From: Levilactobacillus zymae
GTDB lineage: Bacteria; Bacillota; Bacilli; Lactobacillales; Lactobacillaceae
Assembly (NCBI RefSeq): GCF_032190635.1
Contig: NZ_JAVLAS010000001.1
Span: 682,001-746,000 of the forward strand
DNA: 64,000 nucleotides
Direction of reading: 5' to 3'
Within the stretch, counting starts at the first letter, position 1; every line of letters starts with the position of its first letter. This document shows, in pieces, positions 38,092 through 46,589 of the stretch. The notes below the pieces were generated by a model. It was not told the DNA's origin. It ran no database searches and saw only the letters and a list, made by a program, of their open reading frames with translations. Made by a program: the position numbers and the translations under genes.

Positions 38092-39954
38092 TTAGTTTAA
38101 ACTTTGATTGACCCACTTAATAAAGTTTGTTTCGTTGTTTCCTGTACGCTCTGCTTCCGTGTGTCCTTGTCCCCAAACGGTCGCAAAATCAACGCTCTTA
38201 ACCTGTTGATTTTGTTGTAACGTCAAGGCCAGATTTGTTTCGACGGTTAGCGCAGTATCACTTTGGTTAATACCGGTCCGGATTCGCCAATACTTGGCAA
38301 CTTTACTCGTGTTATACCCAGCGTAATAATTAGTCAGGTAGTACAGTGGATTATACAAATTCAGTCGCGTTTGCATTGAATTGCCTTGCGCATCAGTCTT
38401 CTTTAAGTCTGCGCGATAAGCCTTGGCGTAACTGGTTTTATAATTTTTTAACTTGGCGTACTTAGCTTGATTGGTCGTTAATAAGTTACTAATCGTTGAG
38501 TCGAAGTGATTAGCACTGCTTCCGCTGGTCGCAAATAGTTTGTTTTCCGTTTGTTGCCGTGTCAAACCGTCAAATGCGCCAACGTCCTTTGAAGCCGTCT
38601 TACAGTGCTTGACGAACGCCTTCATACTAGTGATTGTGGCGGTATTTTTCTTGGCATTATACGTGATCCACTTGCCATTTTTGTTTAACGACTTAATATA
38701 GGCGGTTACGGTTTTGTAAGTTTTGCCACTAGAGGTCGTTCCACCAGTAGGGGCACTTCCGGAAGGCTTGCTTCCACTCTTGGTGACACCGGTTGGTTTA
38801 CTGCCACTAGGTTTCTGTCCTGAAGTTTGCGTGGCCGCGCCACTTGGCCCTTCATTACTGGTTGCCTTATACGGGAAGGTGGTATCTTTCAAAAAGTTAT
38901 TCAGTGATTGTTCGACTTCTTTTTTCAAATACGTTGCGTAGCTTCCTGAGGTGTAGATGCCATTAGCTGATTTCTTGAGGGTTAGCGTCTGACCACTAGC
39001 ATCTTTTAAACCTAGTTTGTTAATGTATTGCGCGTAACTCGTCGCCATGTCATTCGACAATGCCTTGGTCCACGTCCCTTGTTTGCGCGTTCCGGAGTTA
39101 GAATATTGGCCCATATTCCACTCGTAAGCTTCGTTAGCCGTGTCTAGACTGGTAATGGGGCACCACGCCATCGCACCGGCCACCGCGTCACTAGTTGCGT
39201 TGCCGGTAGTCGTTGCCAACGGGGCACCAATGGCTTTTAGGTAAGTGGTGTATTTTTTACTATCACCCGTGGCCCCCATCAAAGCACTTTGCGCGCCACC
39301 ACCGCTGTGGCCGAACGTAAAGATCCGATTCGTATTCCCCGCAATGTTCTGACGATTTAAACGGAGGGTGCGGACGGCTGCTTTTAAGTCGGTTACCCCC
39401 CAGGGCGACGAACCATTAGATTTGTCAGACTGATTCAAACCGCGACACCCGGCGGCAACATAGATAAAACCGGCCTTAGTGTACTTATTGGCACTACTAT
39501 CGTAACCCGTTGGTGCTGCTTGGGCCGCGTAGCCGGGGGTATTGACCGGCATGACGATTGGTGCAGTCTTGGCTGTGTATCCCTTGATTTTGGCTTTGCG
39601 GTTGAACGTAATCGTGTAAGTTTGATGACCGCTAGTCTTGGCTTTGACGTACTTAGCTGGAATAAAAATTCCCATCGATTCGTACGTGCTACTTGTGGTT
39701 TTCGTGCCATATTTGATGCCGACTTGATAGTACACTTTATTAGTCGCATTGTAGCGCCATTTTTTGTGATTGATTAACAACTTTTTGGCGTTGGTCACGT
39801 CTGCCTTGGTGACGGTCTGTTTGGTCGCTTTCGCCACTTGAGCCGCCGTACTGGTTTTGTGTTTCGTTTTGGTGGTTGCTTGGCCACAAGCACCTAACCC
39901 CACACTAATAATCAATAGGCCGCTCATCAGAGGCAATACCTTGTTGAATGTCAT
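38092..39954 (-). CDS. Tannase-like alpha/beta hydrolase lipoprotein
   Basis: 620 residues. ATG 39954 lies 7 bases after GAGGAG; the TTG at 39960 would be too close. The lipobox VGLGAC (Cys 23) predicts a lipid anchor on the outer face of the membrane. The core contains AAGCRGLNQSDKSNGSSPWG, TDLKAAVRTLRLN and the nucleophile elbow FGHSGGGAQSALMGATGD (GxSxGG), a pattern I associate with bacterial tannases (gallate-ester hydrolases) of lactobacilli. The C-terminal VDFATVWGQGHTEAER supplies the likely catalytic His. Between the halves is a low-complexity Pro/Ser/Gly/Thr insert (SGQKPSGSKPTG, about 375-415). Tannase versus another aryl esterase cannot be settled here. Confidence 0.72.
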   Translation of the reverse strand: MTFNKVLPLMSGLLIISVGLGACGQATTKTKHKTSTAAQVAKATKQTVTKADVTNAKKLLINHKKWRYNATNKVYYQVGIKYGTKTTSSTYESMGIFIPAKYVKAKTSGHQTYTITFNRKAKIKGYTAKTAPIVMPVNTPGYAAQAAPTGYDSSANKYTKAGFIYVAAGCRGLNQSDKSNGSSPWGVTDLKAAVRTLRLNRQNIAGNTNRIFTFGHSGGGAQSALMGATGDSKKYTTYLKAIGAPLATTTGNATSDAVAGAMAWCPITSLDTANEAYEWNMGQYSNSGTRKQGTWTKALSNDMATSYAQYINKLGLKDASGQTLTLKKSANGIYTSGSYATYLKKEVEQSLNNFLKDTTFPYKATSNEGPSGAATQTSGQKPSGSKPTGVTKSGSKPSGSAPTGGTTSSGKTYKTVTAYIKSLNKNGKWITYNAKKNTATITSMKAFVKHCKTASKDVGAFDGLTRQQTENKLFATSGSSANHFDSTISNLLTTNQAKYAKLKNYKTSYAKAYRADLKKTDAQGNSMQTRLNLYNPLYYLTNYYAGYNTSKVAKYWRIRTGINQSDTALTVETNLALTLQQNQQVKSVDFATVWGQGHTEAERTGNNETNFIKWVNQSLN

Positions 39955-40133
39955 TGTCAAGCTCCTCTACAATATCTGACTTTGTTATTGGGCGTATTAC
40001 GTACGCCTTCATCGCTAAAAATCAGTGCAAAAAGCGACTTTTTCTTAGATTAGTCACACCAAGAATCGGTTTGTCTAGGAATAATCATCTCCTGATGTGA
40101 ATTTTAGCATGGCCAAGCTTTAAATAACTATAA

Positions 40134-40169
40134 AAAAATTCGATCAGCCGTTCAGCTGGTCGAATTTTT
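40134..40169 (-). terminator. Hairpin between the tannase-like and aldo/keto reductase genes
   Basis: AAAAATTCGATCAGC and GCTGGTCGAATTTTT, 15 bp with one G-T. It is the second of two hairpins downstream of the aldo/keto reductase. Confidence 0.75.
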
Positions 40170-40192
40170 AGATCAATGGGTTTGACGTGTCC

Positions 40193-40238
40193 GTTTAGTT
40201 TTATCCAGTTGAGCTACCCTAACTGGATAAAACCAAAC
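40193..40238 (-). terminator. Terminator of the aldo/keto reductase gene
   Basis: GTTTAGTTTTATCCAGTT and AACTGGATAAAACCAAAC form an 18-bp stem with one mismatch. Confidence 0.8.
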
Positions 40239-40246
40239 ACCGGTGA

Positions 40247-41200
40247 TTAAGGTAACGTGTTGCCCGCTGCGAAGTAGACGTTGTACCATTCTTGCTTGGT
40301 CAACGTCACGTCCGCACCGGCTGCGCTGTCGGCGATGTGGGCGGGGTTCATGGTGCCCAACAGGACTTGAATATTAGCCGGATGCCGCAAGATCCAGGCA
40401 ATCACAATGCCGTTCTTGGAGACACCGTACTTATCGGCTAACTTCTGCAGCTCGTCATTTAATTTTTGATATTTTGGATCGTTGATGATCATCCCGGCGA
40501 AAAGCCCGTATTGGAACGGGGACCAAGCCTGGATGGTGACGTGGTGGCGTCGAGCAAACTCCAACATACCCCCGTCGTGGTCGACGGCCCACTTGTCTTC
40601 CATGTTGACGTGCATACCGGCGTCAATCATGCCGGTATGGGCGGGTCCGAATTGCAGTTGATTGAACATCAACTTCTGGTCGACCGCGTCTTGGACCATC
40701 AGATATTGCTGAACGTTGAAGTTGGAAACCCCAAAGTGGCGTACCTTACCTTCACGTTGGAGCGTGTTGAAGGCGTCCGCCACTTCTTCAGGTTCCATCA
40801 ACGGGTCCGGCCGGTGCAGCAAGAAGGCGTCCAGGTAATCCACGCCCATCCGGGAGAGGATACCATCCACGGCATCCAAGAGGTGTTGCTTGGAGAAGTC
40901 GTAGCGCTTCCCGAAGACCAAGCCGTCGTGACTACGGGCGGGGTCTAAGACAATGCCACCCTTAGATTGAATGTAAAAGTCGTCGCGCGACAAGTTTGAG
41001 GCAGCCAAGGCTTCCTTGAATTTCTTCTCTGACGCACCGTCCCCGTAAATGTCCGCGGAGTCGATGTAGGTGATGCCCGCGTCGTGAGCGGCTTCTAGGG
41101 CCTTAGCGGCGTCGGCGACTGAAAGATCGGCAATGCGCATGATGCCCAGGGCAACGGCAGAAGCTTGCCAGTCGGTGCCACCTAAGTTAAGTTGTTTCAT
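40247..41200 (-). CDS. Aldo/keto reductase
   Basis: 317 residues, cytosolic NADPH-dependent carbonyl reductase. ATG 41200 follows AAAGGAAGG and the family start MKQLNLGGTDWQASAVALG. The catalytic tetrad is readable: Asp and Tyr in DSADIYGDG, Lys in IQSKGG, His in LLHRPDP. GVSNFN and AWSPFQYGLF are the usual barrel motifs, and the C-terminal LLGTMNPAHIADSA binds the cofactor phosphate. The group resembles YdhF-like reductases of unknown physiological substrate. It stands alone. Confidence 0.92.
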   Translation of the reverse strand: MKQLNLGGTDWQASAVALGIMRIADLSVADAAKALEAAHDAGITYIDSADIYGDGASEKKFKEALAASNLSRDDFYIQSKGGIVLDPARSHDGLVFGKRYDFSKQHLLDAVDGILSRMGVDYLDAFLLHRPDPLMEPEEVADAFNTLQREGKVRHFGVSNFNVQQYLMVQDAVDQKLMFNQLQFGPAHTGMIDAGMHVNMEDKWAVDHDGGMLEFARRHHVTIQAWSPFQYGLFAGMIINDPKYQKLNDELQKLADKYGVSKNGIVIAWILRHPANIQVLLGTMNPAHIADSAAGADVTLTKQEWYNVYFAAGNTLP

Positions 41201-41309
41201 GCTAAAAATCCTTCCTTTCTGGTTCATCCAATACAAATCTAGTCTACACCCAAAGCTATAAGGGCCCTAGTAATCGCGCCTAAACATCGTGGTTAACTAA
41301 AATTACTTA

Positions 41310-41357
41310 TTGACTTTTCAAATTTCAACAGTATAGTTAATTACACAAGTAACTAAC
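41310..41357 (+). promoter_or_regulatory. Promoter and palindromic operator of the ABC/GntR operon
   Basis: TTGACT (41310-41315) and TATAGT (41332-41337), 16 bp apart. GTTAATTAC (41336-41344) and GTAACTAAC (41349-41357) form an inverted repeat with one mismatch starting on the last bases of the -10, the expected place for repression by the operon's own GntR protein. Confidence 0.62.
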
Positions 41358-41386
41358 CAATGAACTAACAAACGGGGGAAATCAAC

Positions 41387-42142
41387 ATGACGAAGACAGT
41401 CGTTGACGTGCATCATTTAGAAAAAACCTACGGTAAGGCCGGTGAGCGGCCGTACACCGCCTTAAAGGGCTTGAACTTCTCGGTAGCCGAGGGGGAATTT
41501 GTCGGCATCATGGGGGCGTCGGGCTCGGGGAAGACCACCTTGCTGAACATGCTATCTACGCTGGACACGCCTACCAAGGGGGACGTGATCGTCAACGGTC
41601 ACGACGTCACCAAGATGCGGGGCAACCAACTTTCGGATTTTCGGGCCCAAGAAGTCGGGTTCATCTTCCAAGACTTTAACCTGCTGGAAAGCCTGACCGC
41701 TGAAGAAAACATCGGCCTGCCGTTAGCCTTACAGGGCACGCCATCGAAGGTCATGGACCAGGCGATTCAATCCGTGGCCGCGACCTTATCGATTACGGAC
41801 CTCTTAAAGAAGTACCCGGCGCAACTTTCCGGGGGTCAGAAGCAACGGGTCGCCGCCGCACGGGCCATCGTGCACCAACCGTCGATCTTGATGGGGGACG
41901 AACCCACCGGGGCACTGGATTCGACCAGTGCGCGCGAGTTATTGGACTTACTGACCACGATCAACCGCGACCAGCACATGTCCGTGTTACTGGTGACCCA
42001 CGATCCGTTCTCCGCCAGCTTCTGCCAACGCATCTTGTTTATCAAGGACGGGCAGATTGGCTCCGAACTCAAACGGGGGGAGCTGGACCGCAAGGACTTT
42101 TACCAACAAGTCCTGACCGAACTGGGGACGTTTAGCGAATAG
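41387..42142 (+). CDS. ABC transporter ATP-binding protein, BceA-like
   Basis: 251 residues. Walker A GASGSGKTT (about residue 44), Q-loop FIFQDFNLL, signature LSGGQKQR, Walker B ILMGDEPTGALD, H-loop VTHD. The MacB/BceA subtype is indicated by STLDTPTKG and FIFQDFNLLESLTAEENI. Together with the ten-helix permease 14 bp downstream it would form a peptide-antibiotic detoxification or sensing transporter. Unlike typical Bce modules there is no histidine kinase or response regulator alongside; the third gene is a GntR-type repressor. Confidence 0.92.
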   Translation: MTKTVVDVHHLEKTYGKAGERPYTALKGLNFSVAEGEFVGIMGASGSGKTTLLNMLSTLDTPTKGDVIVNGHDVTKMRGNQLSDFRAQEVGFIFQDFNLLESLTAEENIGLPLALQGTPSKVMDQAIQSVAATLSITDLLKKYPAQLSGGQKQRVAAARAIVHQPSILMGDEPTGALDSTSARELLDLLTTINRDQHMSVLLVTHDPFSASFCQRILFIKDGQIGSELKRGELDRKDFYQQVLTELGTFSE

Positions 42143-42156
42143 GGGGAACGCAACAG

Positions 42157-43980
42157 ATGTTAACGAAATTAGCTTTAGCCGGGGTGAAGAACCGGCGCCG
42201 CGATTACCTGGTCCTACTGGCCGGGCTGACCATGTCGGCGGCCATCTTCTACATGTTCGCCAACCTCGCGACCAACCAGGCCTTCATCAAGGCCAACGCC
42301 GTGGTCAAATCCGCGAGCGTAGTCTTTGGCTTCGGGGCGGTTCTATTGGCGTTGATTACCATTGTCTACATTATGTACGCCAACTCATTCTTACTGAGCA
42401 TGCGGCAACACGATTACGGGCTGTTCATGATGCTGGGGGCTAAACGCCGCCGGGTCGGTCAACTGGTTTTCTTGGAAACCTTAATCTTGGGGACCATTGC
42501 CACGGCCATCGGGATCGTGCTGGGGATCGTAGTCAGCAAGTTGTTGGTTGGCTTTCTCCTGGACCAACTGGTGCTGCACCTGGCCCACCTGACGTCCTTT
42601 TACCTGCCGGCCGTTCTGTTTACGGCGGTCCTCTACATCGGTCTGTTCATCCTGGCGTCATTGTTTAACCTGACGCGGTTGATGCGGACCACGGTTCAAC
42701 AACTCTTACACGCCGACCAACAGGCCAACCAACCCAAGAGCCGGCCGTTCCGCCAGTTCATTTTGGGCCTCGTCGGCATCGGGTTGCTGGCGGTGGGGTA
42801 CTGGGCCTTGGCTGCCATTGAACAGCTGCAAATGACGGCGATTCCGTTGGCTCTGGTTACCATCACGTTAGGGACCTACCTCTTGTTCCACGCGGCCGTC
42901 TTAGCCGTAATTCGGGGCTTACGGCGGACGACCTGGGCGCAAAAGCGGCTTAACGGCTTTTTATTGGGCCAACTGAACTTTCGGGTGCACGACTACACCC
43001 GGATGCTGACCATCGTGTCGCTACTGTTTGCGATGGCCTTGGGGGCGATTACCGTGGGGTCCGGCTACCACCGGCAAATGCCGATGACTGCCGATTCACT
43101 GGGCGCCTACACGGTGGCCGTCCACGACGCTAACGCCCACCAAAAGCGTCTGATTAAGCAACTTCACGTGGCGCACCAGGCCACCTACACCCAGAAGGTT
43201 CAGGGCAAGACCACCTACTACAACGCGGCCGAATTAAAGGCCCAACCGTTCCAACTGATCAAGAGCATGCAGAGTAGTACCAACGGCCAACCGCACTTCT
43301 ACACGGAACCCCTGGCCAAGTTCAAGACTAGTGGGGCCACCCAACTTGACTTCATCATGTTGAATCCCAACAAGTTAGGCGATTTTGCGGCGCCTAAAAT
43401 CGTGAGTGCGACGGCCTTTAAACAACTCAAGGGGGCAACTTACCGGGTTACCACGGTGCGCGTGAAGCACATGGCCGATGACCTGACGGTGCTGAAACAA
43501 CTCGATCGCAGCGAACAACGCCGGTTTCCCCAGACGGCGTCTCAGTTAACCATCGGGACTTACCAATCGTTTGAAATGATGAACGGGATCTTCGGCGGGT
43601 TAGAATTTATCGGCTACTTCTTAGGGATTGCTTTCCTGGCCATGCTGGCGTCCTGCTTAATGTTCAAGATCTTGTCCGGTGCCCCCGGCGATTTACGGCG
43701 TTACGCGATGCTCAATAAGGTCGGGGTCCGGCGAGGCTTAATGCGCGGTAGTCTGGCAAAAGAAATCGGGATTTTATTCGCGATTCCTGGTATCATGGGA
43801 GTAATCGATGTCTTGTTCGGGTTACAGATGTTTAAGCCGTTGATGGGCAAACCCATGAGTCCTTACTTGGGAATCGGCACCACCTTTGCCATCTTCATCG
43901 GGCTGTACGTCATTTATTACGTGATTACCTTAGGGTTATACCTTAACTTGGTCATGCCACGCGACGTAGCGCGGGATTAA
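42157..43980 (+). CDS. ABC transporter permease, BceB/FtsX-like
   Basis: 607 residues. FtsX-type layout: a first helix at about 18-38, helices around 55-75 (VVFGFGAVLLALITIVYIMY), 105-130 and 150-170, a central pair, then a large extracellular domain (about 305-470), then three helices (YFLGIAFLAMLASC, ILFAIPGIMGVIDVLF, IFIGLYVIYYVIT). The large loop near the eighth helix is where BceB-type permeases bind peptide antibiotics such as bacitracin. The start ATG follows GGGGGAACG. It is translated in series with the ATPase. Confidence 0.9.
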   Translation: MLTKLALAGVKNRRRDYLVLLAGLTMSAAIFYMFANLATNQAFIKANAVVKSASVVFGFGAVLLALITIVYIMYANSFLLSMRQHDYGLFMMLGAKRRRVGQLVFLETLILGTIATAIGIVLGIVVSKLLVGFLLDQLVLHLAHLTSFYLPAVLFTAVLYIGLFILASLFNLTRLMRTTVQQLLHADQQANQPKSRPFRQFILGLVGIGLLAVGYWALAAIEQLQMTAIPLALVTITLGTYLLFHAAVLAVIRGLRRTTWAQKRLNGFLLGQLNFRVHDYTRMLTIVSLLFAMALGAITVGSGYHRQMPMTADSLGAYTVAVHDANAHQKRLIKQLHVAHQATYTQKVQGKTTYYNAAELKAQPFQLIKSMQSSTNGQPHFYTEPLAKFKTSGATQLDFIMLNPNKLGDFAAPKIVSATAFKQLKGATYRVTTVRVKHMADDLTVLKQLDRSEQRRFPQTASQLTIGTYQSFEMMNGIFGGLEFIGYFLGIAFLAMLASCLMFKILSGAPGDLRRYAMLNKVGVRRGLMRGSLAKEIGILFAIPGIMGVIDVLFGLQMFKPLMGKPMSPYLGIGTTFAIFIGLYVIYYVITLGLYLNLVMPRDVARD

Positions 43981-44010
43981 GACGAGTTCAAGAAGAATGT
44001 GAGATAAAAC

Positions 44011-44379
44011 ATGAGATTTAATTTTGATAGTCCAGAACCCATCTATTTACAAGTGGCCGAACAGGTTGAAGAAGCAATCTTCACGGGGGTCTATCAGGCG
44101 GGCGAACAGGTGCCTTCCACCACGGAGGTCTCCAAAGAATTTCACATCAATCCGGCAACCGTCCTCAAAGGGATCAACCAGTTGGTTGCGGCGGGGATGA
44201 TTGAAAAACGCCGGGGGGTGGGGATGTTCGTGACGGCCAACGCCGCGGAGATGATCCGTGAGAAGCGGCGCGCCCAGTTCTACGACCGGTACGTGAGTCG
44301 TTTTACCAGCGAGGCTAAAAAATTAAATTTATCGGAAGCGGAAGTCATTGCGCTGATTCAACGGGCGTACCAGGACTGA
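44011..44379 (+). CDS. GntR-family regulator, YtrA subfamily
   Basis: 122 residues, ATG 44011 preceded by a weak GTGAGA site. The winged-helix domain IYLQVAEQVEEAIFTGVYQA, GEQVPSTTEVSKEFHINPAT, VLKGINQLVAAGMIEKRRG is classic GntR. The short two-helix C-terminal tail (about 50 residues) marks the YtrA type, which normally represses a neighbouring ABC operon and is released by cell-envelope antibiotics. It is 30 bp behind the permease, so autoregulation is likely through the palindrome at 41336-41357. Confidence 0.9.
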   Translation: MRFNFDSPEPIYLQVAEQVEEAIFTGVYQAGEQVPSTTEVSKEFHINPATVLKGINQLVAAGMIEKRRGVGMFVTANAAEMIREKRRAQFYDRYVSRFTSEAKKLNLSEAEVIALIQRAYQD

Positions 44380-44384
44380 AGGCT

Positions 44385-44420
44385 AGGGTGATTGTGCATC
44401 AGGGCAATCACCCTTTTTCT
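44385..44420 (+). terminator. Terminator of the ABC/GntR operon
   Basis: AGGGTGATTG and CAATCACCCT followed by TTTTTC. Confidence 0.88.
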
Positions 44421-44433
44421 GTGAGCTAATGAG

Positions 44434-44462
44434 TTTACAAACGCGGTCAAGCGGTGTATAAA
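44434..44462 (+). promoter_or_regulatory. Promoter of the HesB-like gene
   Basis: TTTACA (44434-44439) and TATAAA (44457-44462) with 17-bp spacing, about 48 bp before ATG 44511. Confidence 0.7.
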
Positions 44463-44510
44463 ATAATTGTACGCAATTTAATTGTTAGCACAGAGAAAGA
44501 GGGACTTCAC

Positions 44511-44915
44511 ATGGACATCAAGATCAAAGACGCAGCGAAGGACTATTTGGCAGCCCACGTCACGGCCGGCAGTATTTTATTACTGGTGACCGACGATGGG
44601 TCGAACAAGTACTCGACCATTGGTGGGTCGTGTGCCATCGGCAATAAGTTCCAGCTGGTCGCGTTAACGGCCGAAGATCCCGATTATCAATTAGTGATTG
44701 AGAACAACGCCGGCTACCAGATGCGGACGAACCAAAATGATGCCATTTACTTGGGCAACGGTCTAAACTTGGACCGGGTTCACAACCAGTTAGCGTTGAA
44801 GGACGATAGCGGGATGCTGGATAGCGCGGTGGGACTGATTACCTACACGGCCGCGGAAAAATCCAAGCTGGATTTAAAGAAAGAAATGCAAACCTTAGGC
44901 ACGCGAATTTGCTAA
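44511..44915 (+). CDS. HesB/IscA-like (iron-sulfur biosynthesis domain) protein
   Basis: 134 residues. ATG 44511 follows GAGGGAC; the GTG at 44454 lies inside the promoter. The sequence pattern (ILLLVTDDGSNKYSTIGGSC, YQLVIENNAGYQMRT, DAIYLGNGLNLDR) resembles the Fe-S_biosyn domain proteins common in lactobacilli. The three Cys that bind the cluster in IscA (one near residue 35, then CxC at the C-terminus) are not all present: only GGSC and the terminal RIC are seen, so a scaffold or carrier role is doubtful. Monocistronic. Confidence 0.68.
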   Translation: MDIKIKDAAKDYLAAHVTAGSILLLVTDDGSNKYSTIGGSCAIGNKFQLVALTAEDPDYQLVIENNAGYQMRTNQNDAIYLGNGLNLDRVHNQLALKDDSGMLDSAVGLITYTAAEKSKLDLKKEMQTLGTRIC

Positions 44916-44929
44916 CAGAATAGAATCAG

Positions 44930-44962
44930 AAACGGAAGTCGCGGGAGCGGGTTCCGTTTTTT
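44930..44962 (+). terminator. Terminator of the HesB-like gene
   Basis: AAACGGAA and TTCCGTTT with a 14-base loop and T run. Confidence 0.75.
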
Positions 44963-45007
44963 GATGGGATAGTGGACGGTATATGACCAAAGTTTCCCGG
45001 TCGTCCC

Positions 45008-45037
45008 TTGCAATCGGTGTTAGCTCACGGGTATACT
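45008..45037 (+). promoter_or_regulatory. Promoter of the LPQTN surface protein
   Basis: TTGCAA (45008-45013) and TATACT (45032-45037), 18-bp spacing, 35 bp before the TTG start. Confidence 0.55.
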
Positions 45038-45071
45038 TAACCCCGAGAACAACTTTTAGGAGGGGATTTTT

Positions 45072-46415
45072 TTGCGGAATAACCATCGCTTCACTAAATG
45101 GCTAATCGCTTTGGTTAGTTTGCTTGCGTTGGTCGTTTGTGGACGGACGACACACGCACAGGCGGCCACGATTGACGGTAGCCCGTACGTCACGTCCGCT
45201 AAGGTGACCAACGGACCAGACTTTAAGCTAGTAGATACCATCAACGTGGAATATCACTTAGAATTTGGCAGTACCGCCCTACATAATGGCGACAAGATTA
45301 CGATCCCGTTGCCCGATAATTTGAAATCATCTAAGGAAAGCACCTTTGACGTGACGGGTCCCGATGGTGAGACGGTGATTGGGACCGGACATGTCGCCAA
45401 GGGCGGCAACAGCATCGAAATCACCTTGAACGAAAAGGTGGAAAATCTGGATAACAAGGTGCTGGATCTAAAGATCGCCACCAAATACGCGGGAACTAAT
45501 TACGGGGAACAAGACGTGAACTTCCCGAACAACCACCACGACAAAATCAATATCGTGGAAGATTTGGCTAACCTCTCCAAGAAGGGGGTTATTCAGGATA
45601 ACAATACCGTCAGATGGACGGTGTTGGTCAACCGGCAAGAGCTGGAAATGAAGAACCTGAAGGTCGAAGACACGATTGGCGCGCACCAGACCATGATTCA
45701 CGATGTCACGGTCTCCAAGGCTTACTGGGTCAGCCCGACCTCTTATAAGCGCGAAACGCCCGCCTTGGCCGCCGATGAGTATACGGTCAACTACACGGAC
45801 GAAGGCTTTACCTTGAAGTTTAAGGACACAGTGAACGATATGTACGCCATCGACTACTACACCAAAGTTGATGACCCATCCTTGATTCACAGTGGCTACG
45901 TCTTCACCAATCAGGCTACGATGACCTGGGGTGGCGGAACGTCGGGAACGCCGAACTCCGAAAAGGCGAACGGTAAAGTGTCGACGTCCAGTACCAATTC
46001 CGGTTCCGGTAACGGGAACAACGTCGATAAGGACGGTAACGAAGATAAAGACGGCGATGGGGACATCGACGAAAACGGGAATACCGATATTACTGATCCG
46101 GGGACCGGGACCATTGACGTGGATGCCGGGACCGAAACACCGGCCGAAGAAGCGGCTCGGGAAAAGGAAGAAGCTGCGAAGAAGCAGCCCGCTAAGGTAA
46201 CGGCTAAAACCAAGACGCAGAAGGCTAAAACCGCTGCGGCTACTAAAGCACAAGCCGTTAAACCAGTCGTGGCCACCCAAAGCCACGCTAAACGGGCCCA
46301 CAACGGGACTAAGTTACCCCAAACCAACGAACAAGTGGGTTGGAACTGGGCAGCATTCGCCGGTTTGAGCCTCCTGATGGTCACAACGGCGGCGGTTATT
46401 CGGCGTCATTTCTAA
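45072..46415 (+). CDS. LPXTG wall-anchored adhesin with Ig-like (SdrG/collagen-binding type) domains
   Basis: 447 residues. The TTG start at 45072 is supported by TAGGAGGGG eight bases before it and by the immediate signal peptide (LIALVSLLALVVCG to AQAA, cleavage near residue 36). Residues about 37-155 and 160-300 look like two bacterial-adhesin Ig-like folds (FKLVDTINVEYHLEFG, NTVRWTVLVNRQELEMKNLKVEDTIGAHQTM), as in Cna/SdrG-type ligand-binding regions. A Asp/Asn/Gly repeat follows (DKDGNEDKDGDGDIDENGN, about 320-345), which could bind calcium, then a Lys/Ala/Glu stalk, then LPQTN at 415 with membrane helix and RRHF tail. Probable extracellular-matrix or glycan adhesin; ligand unknown. Confidence 0.85.
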   Translation: MRNNHRFTKWLIALVSLLALVVCGRTTHAQAATIDGSPYVTSAKVTNGPDFKLVDTINVEYHLEFGSTALHNGDKITIPLPDNLKSSKESTFDVTGPDGETVIGTGHVAKGGNSIEITLNEKVENLDNKVLDLKIATKYAGTNYGEQDVNFPNNHHDKINIVEDLANLSKKGVIQDNNTVRWTVLVNRQELEMKNLKVEDTIGAHQTMIHDVTVSKAYWVSPTSYKRETPALAADEYTVNYTDEGFTLKFKDTVNDMYAIDYYTKVDDPSLIHSGYVFTNQATMTWGGGTSGTPNSEKANGKVSTSSTNSGSGNGNNVDKDGNEDKDGDGDIDENGNTDITDPGTGTIDVDAGTETPAEEAAREKEEAAKKQPAKVTAKTKTQKAKTAAATKAQAVKPVVATQSHAKRAHNGTKLPQTNEQVGWNWAAFAGLSLLMVTTAAVIRRHF

Positions 46416-46433
46416 TATCAATGAGTTACTAAG

Positions 46434-46463
46434 AAAGTTCGATCAGGGGATCGAACTTTTTTT
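46434..46463 (+). terminator. Terminator of the LPQTN protein gene
   Basis: AAAGTTCGATC, loop AGGG, GATCGAACTTTTTTT. Confidence 0.88.
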
Positions 46464-46589
46464 GTGACTTGGTGGGGTGTGACGGAAACCGGTATCATAA
46501 AAAAACGGTTACACCGCCGTTCCGAAATTGCGGTATGATGAGGGGGAGCCAAGAGTCAATAAATCTGAGGAAGGGGCGTCTAGAACCAG

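Noticed and set aside
45468..46301. 277-codon minus-strand frame opposite the LPQTN protein
   Set aside because: It has no signal, motif or ribosome site and mirrors the biased codon use of the plus-strand gene.
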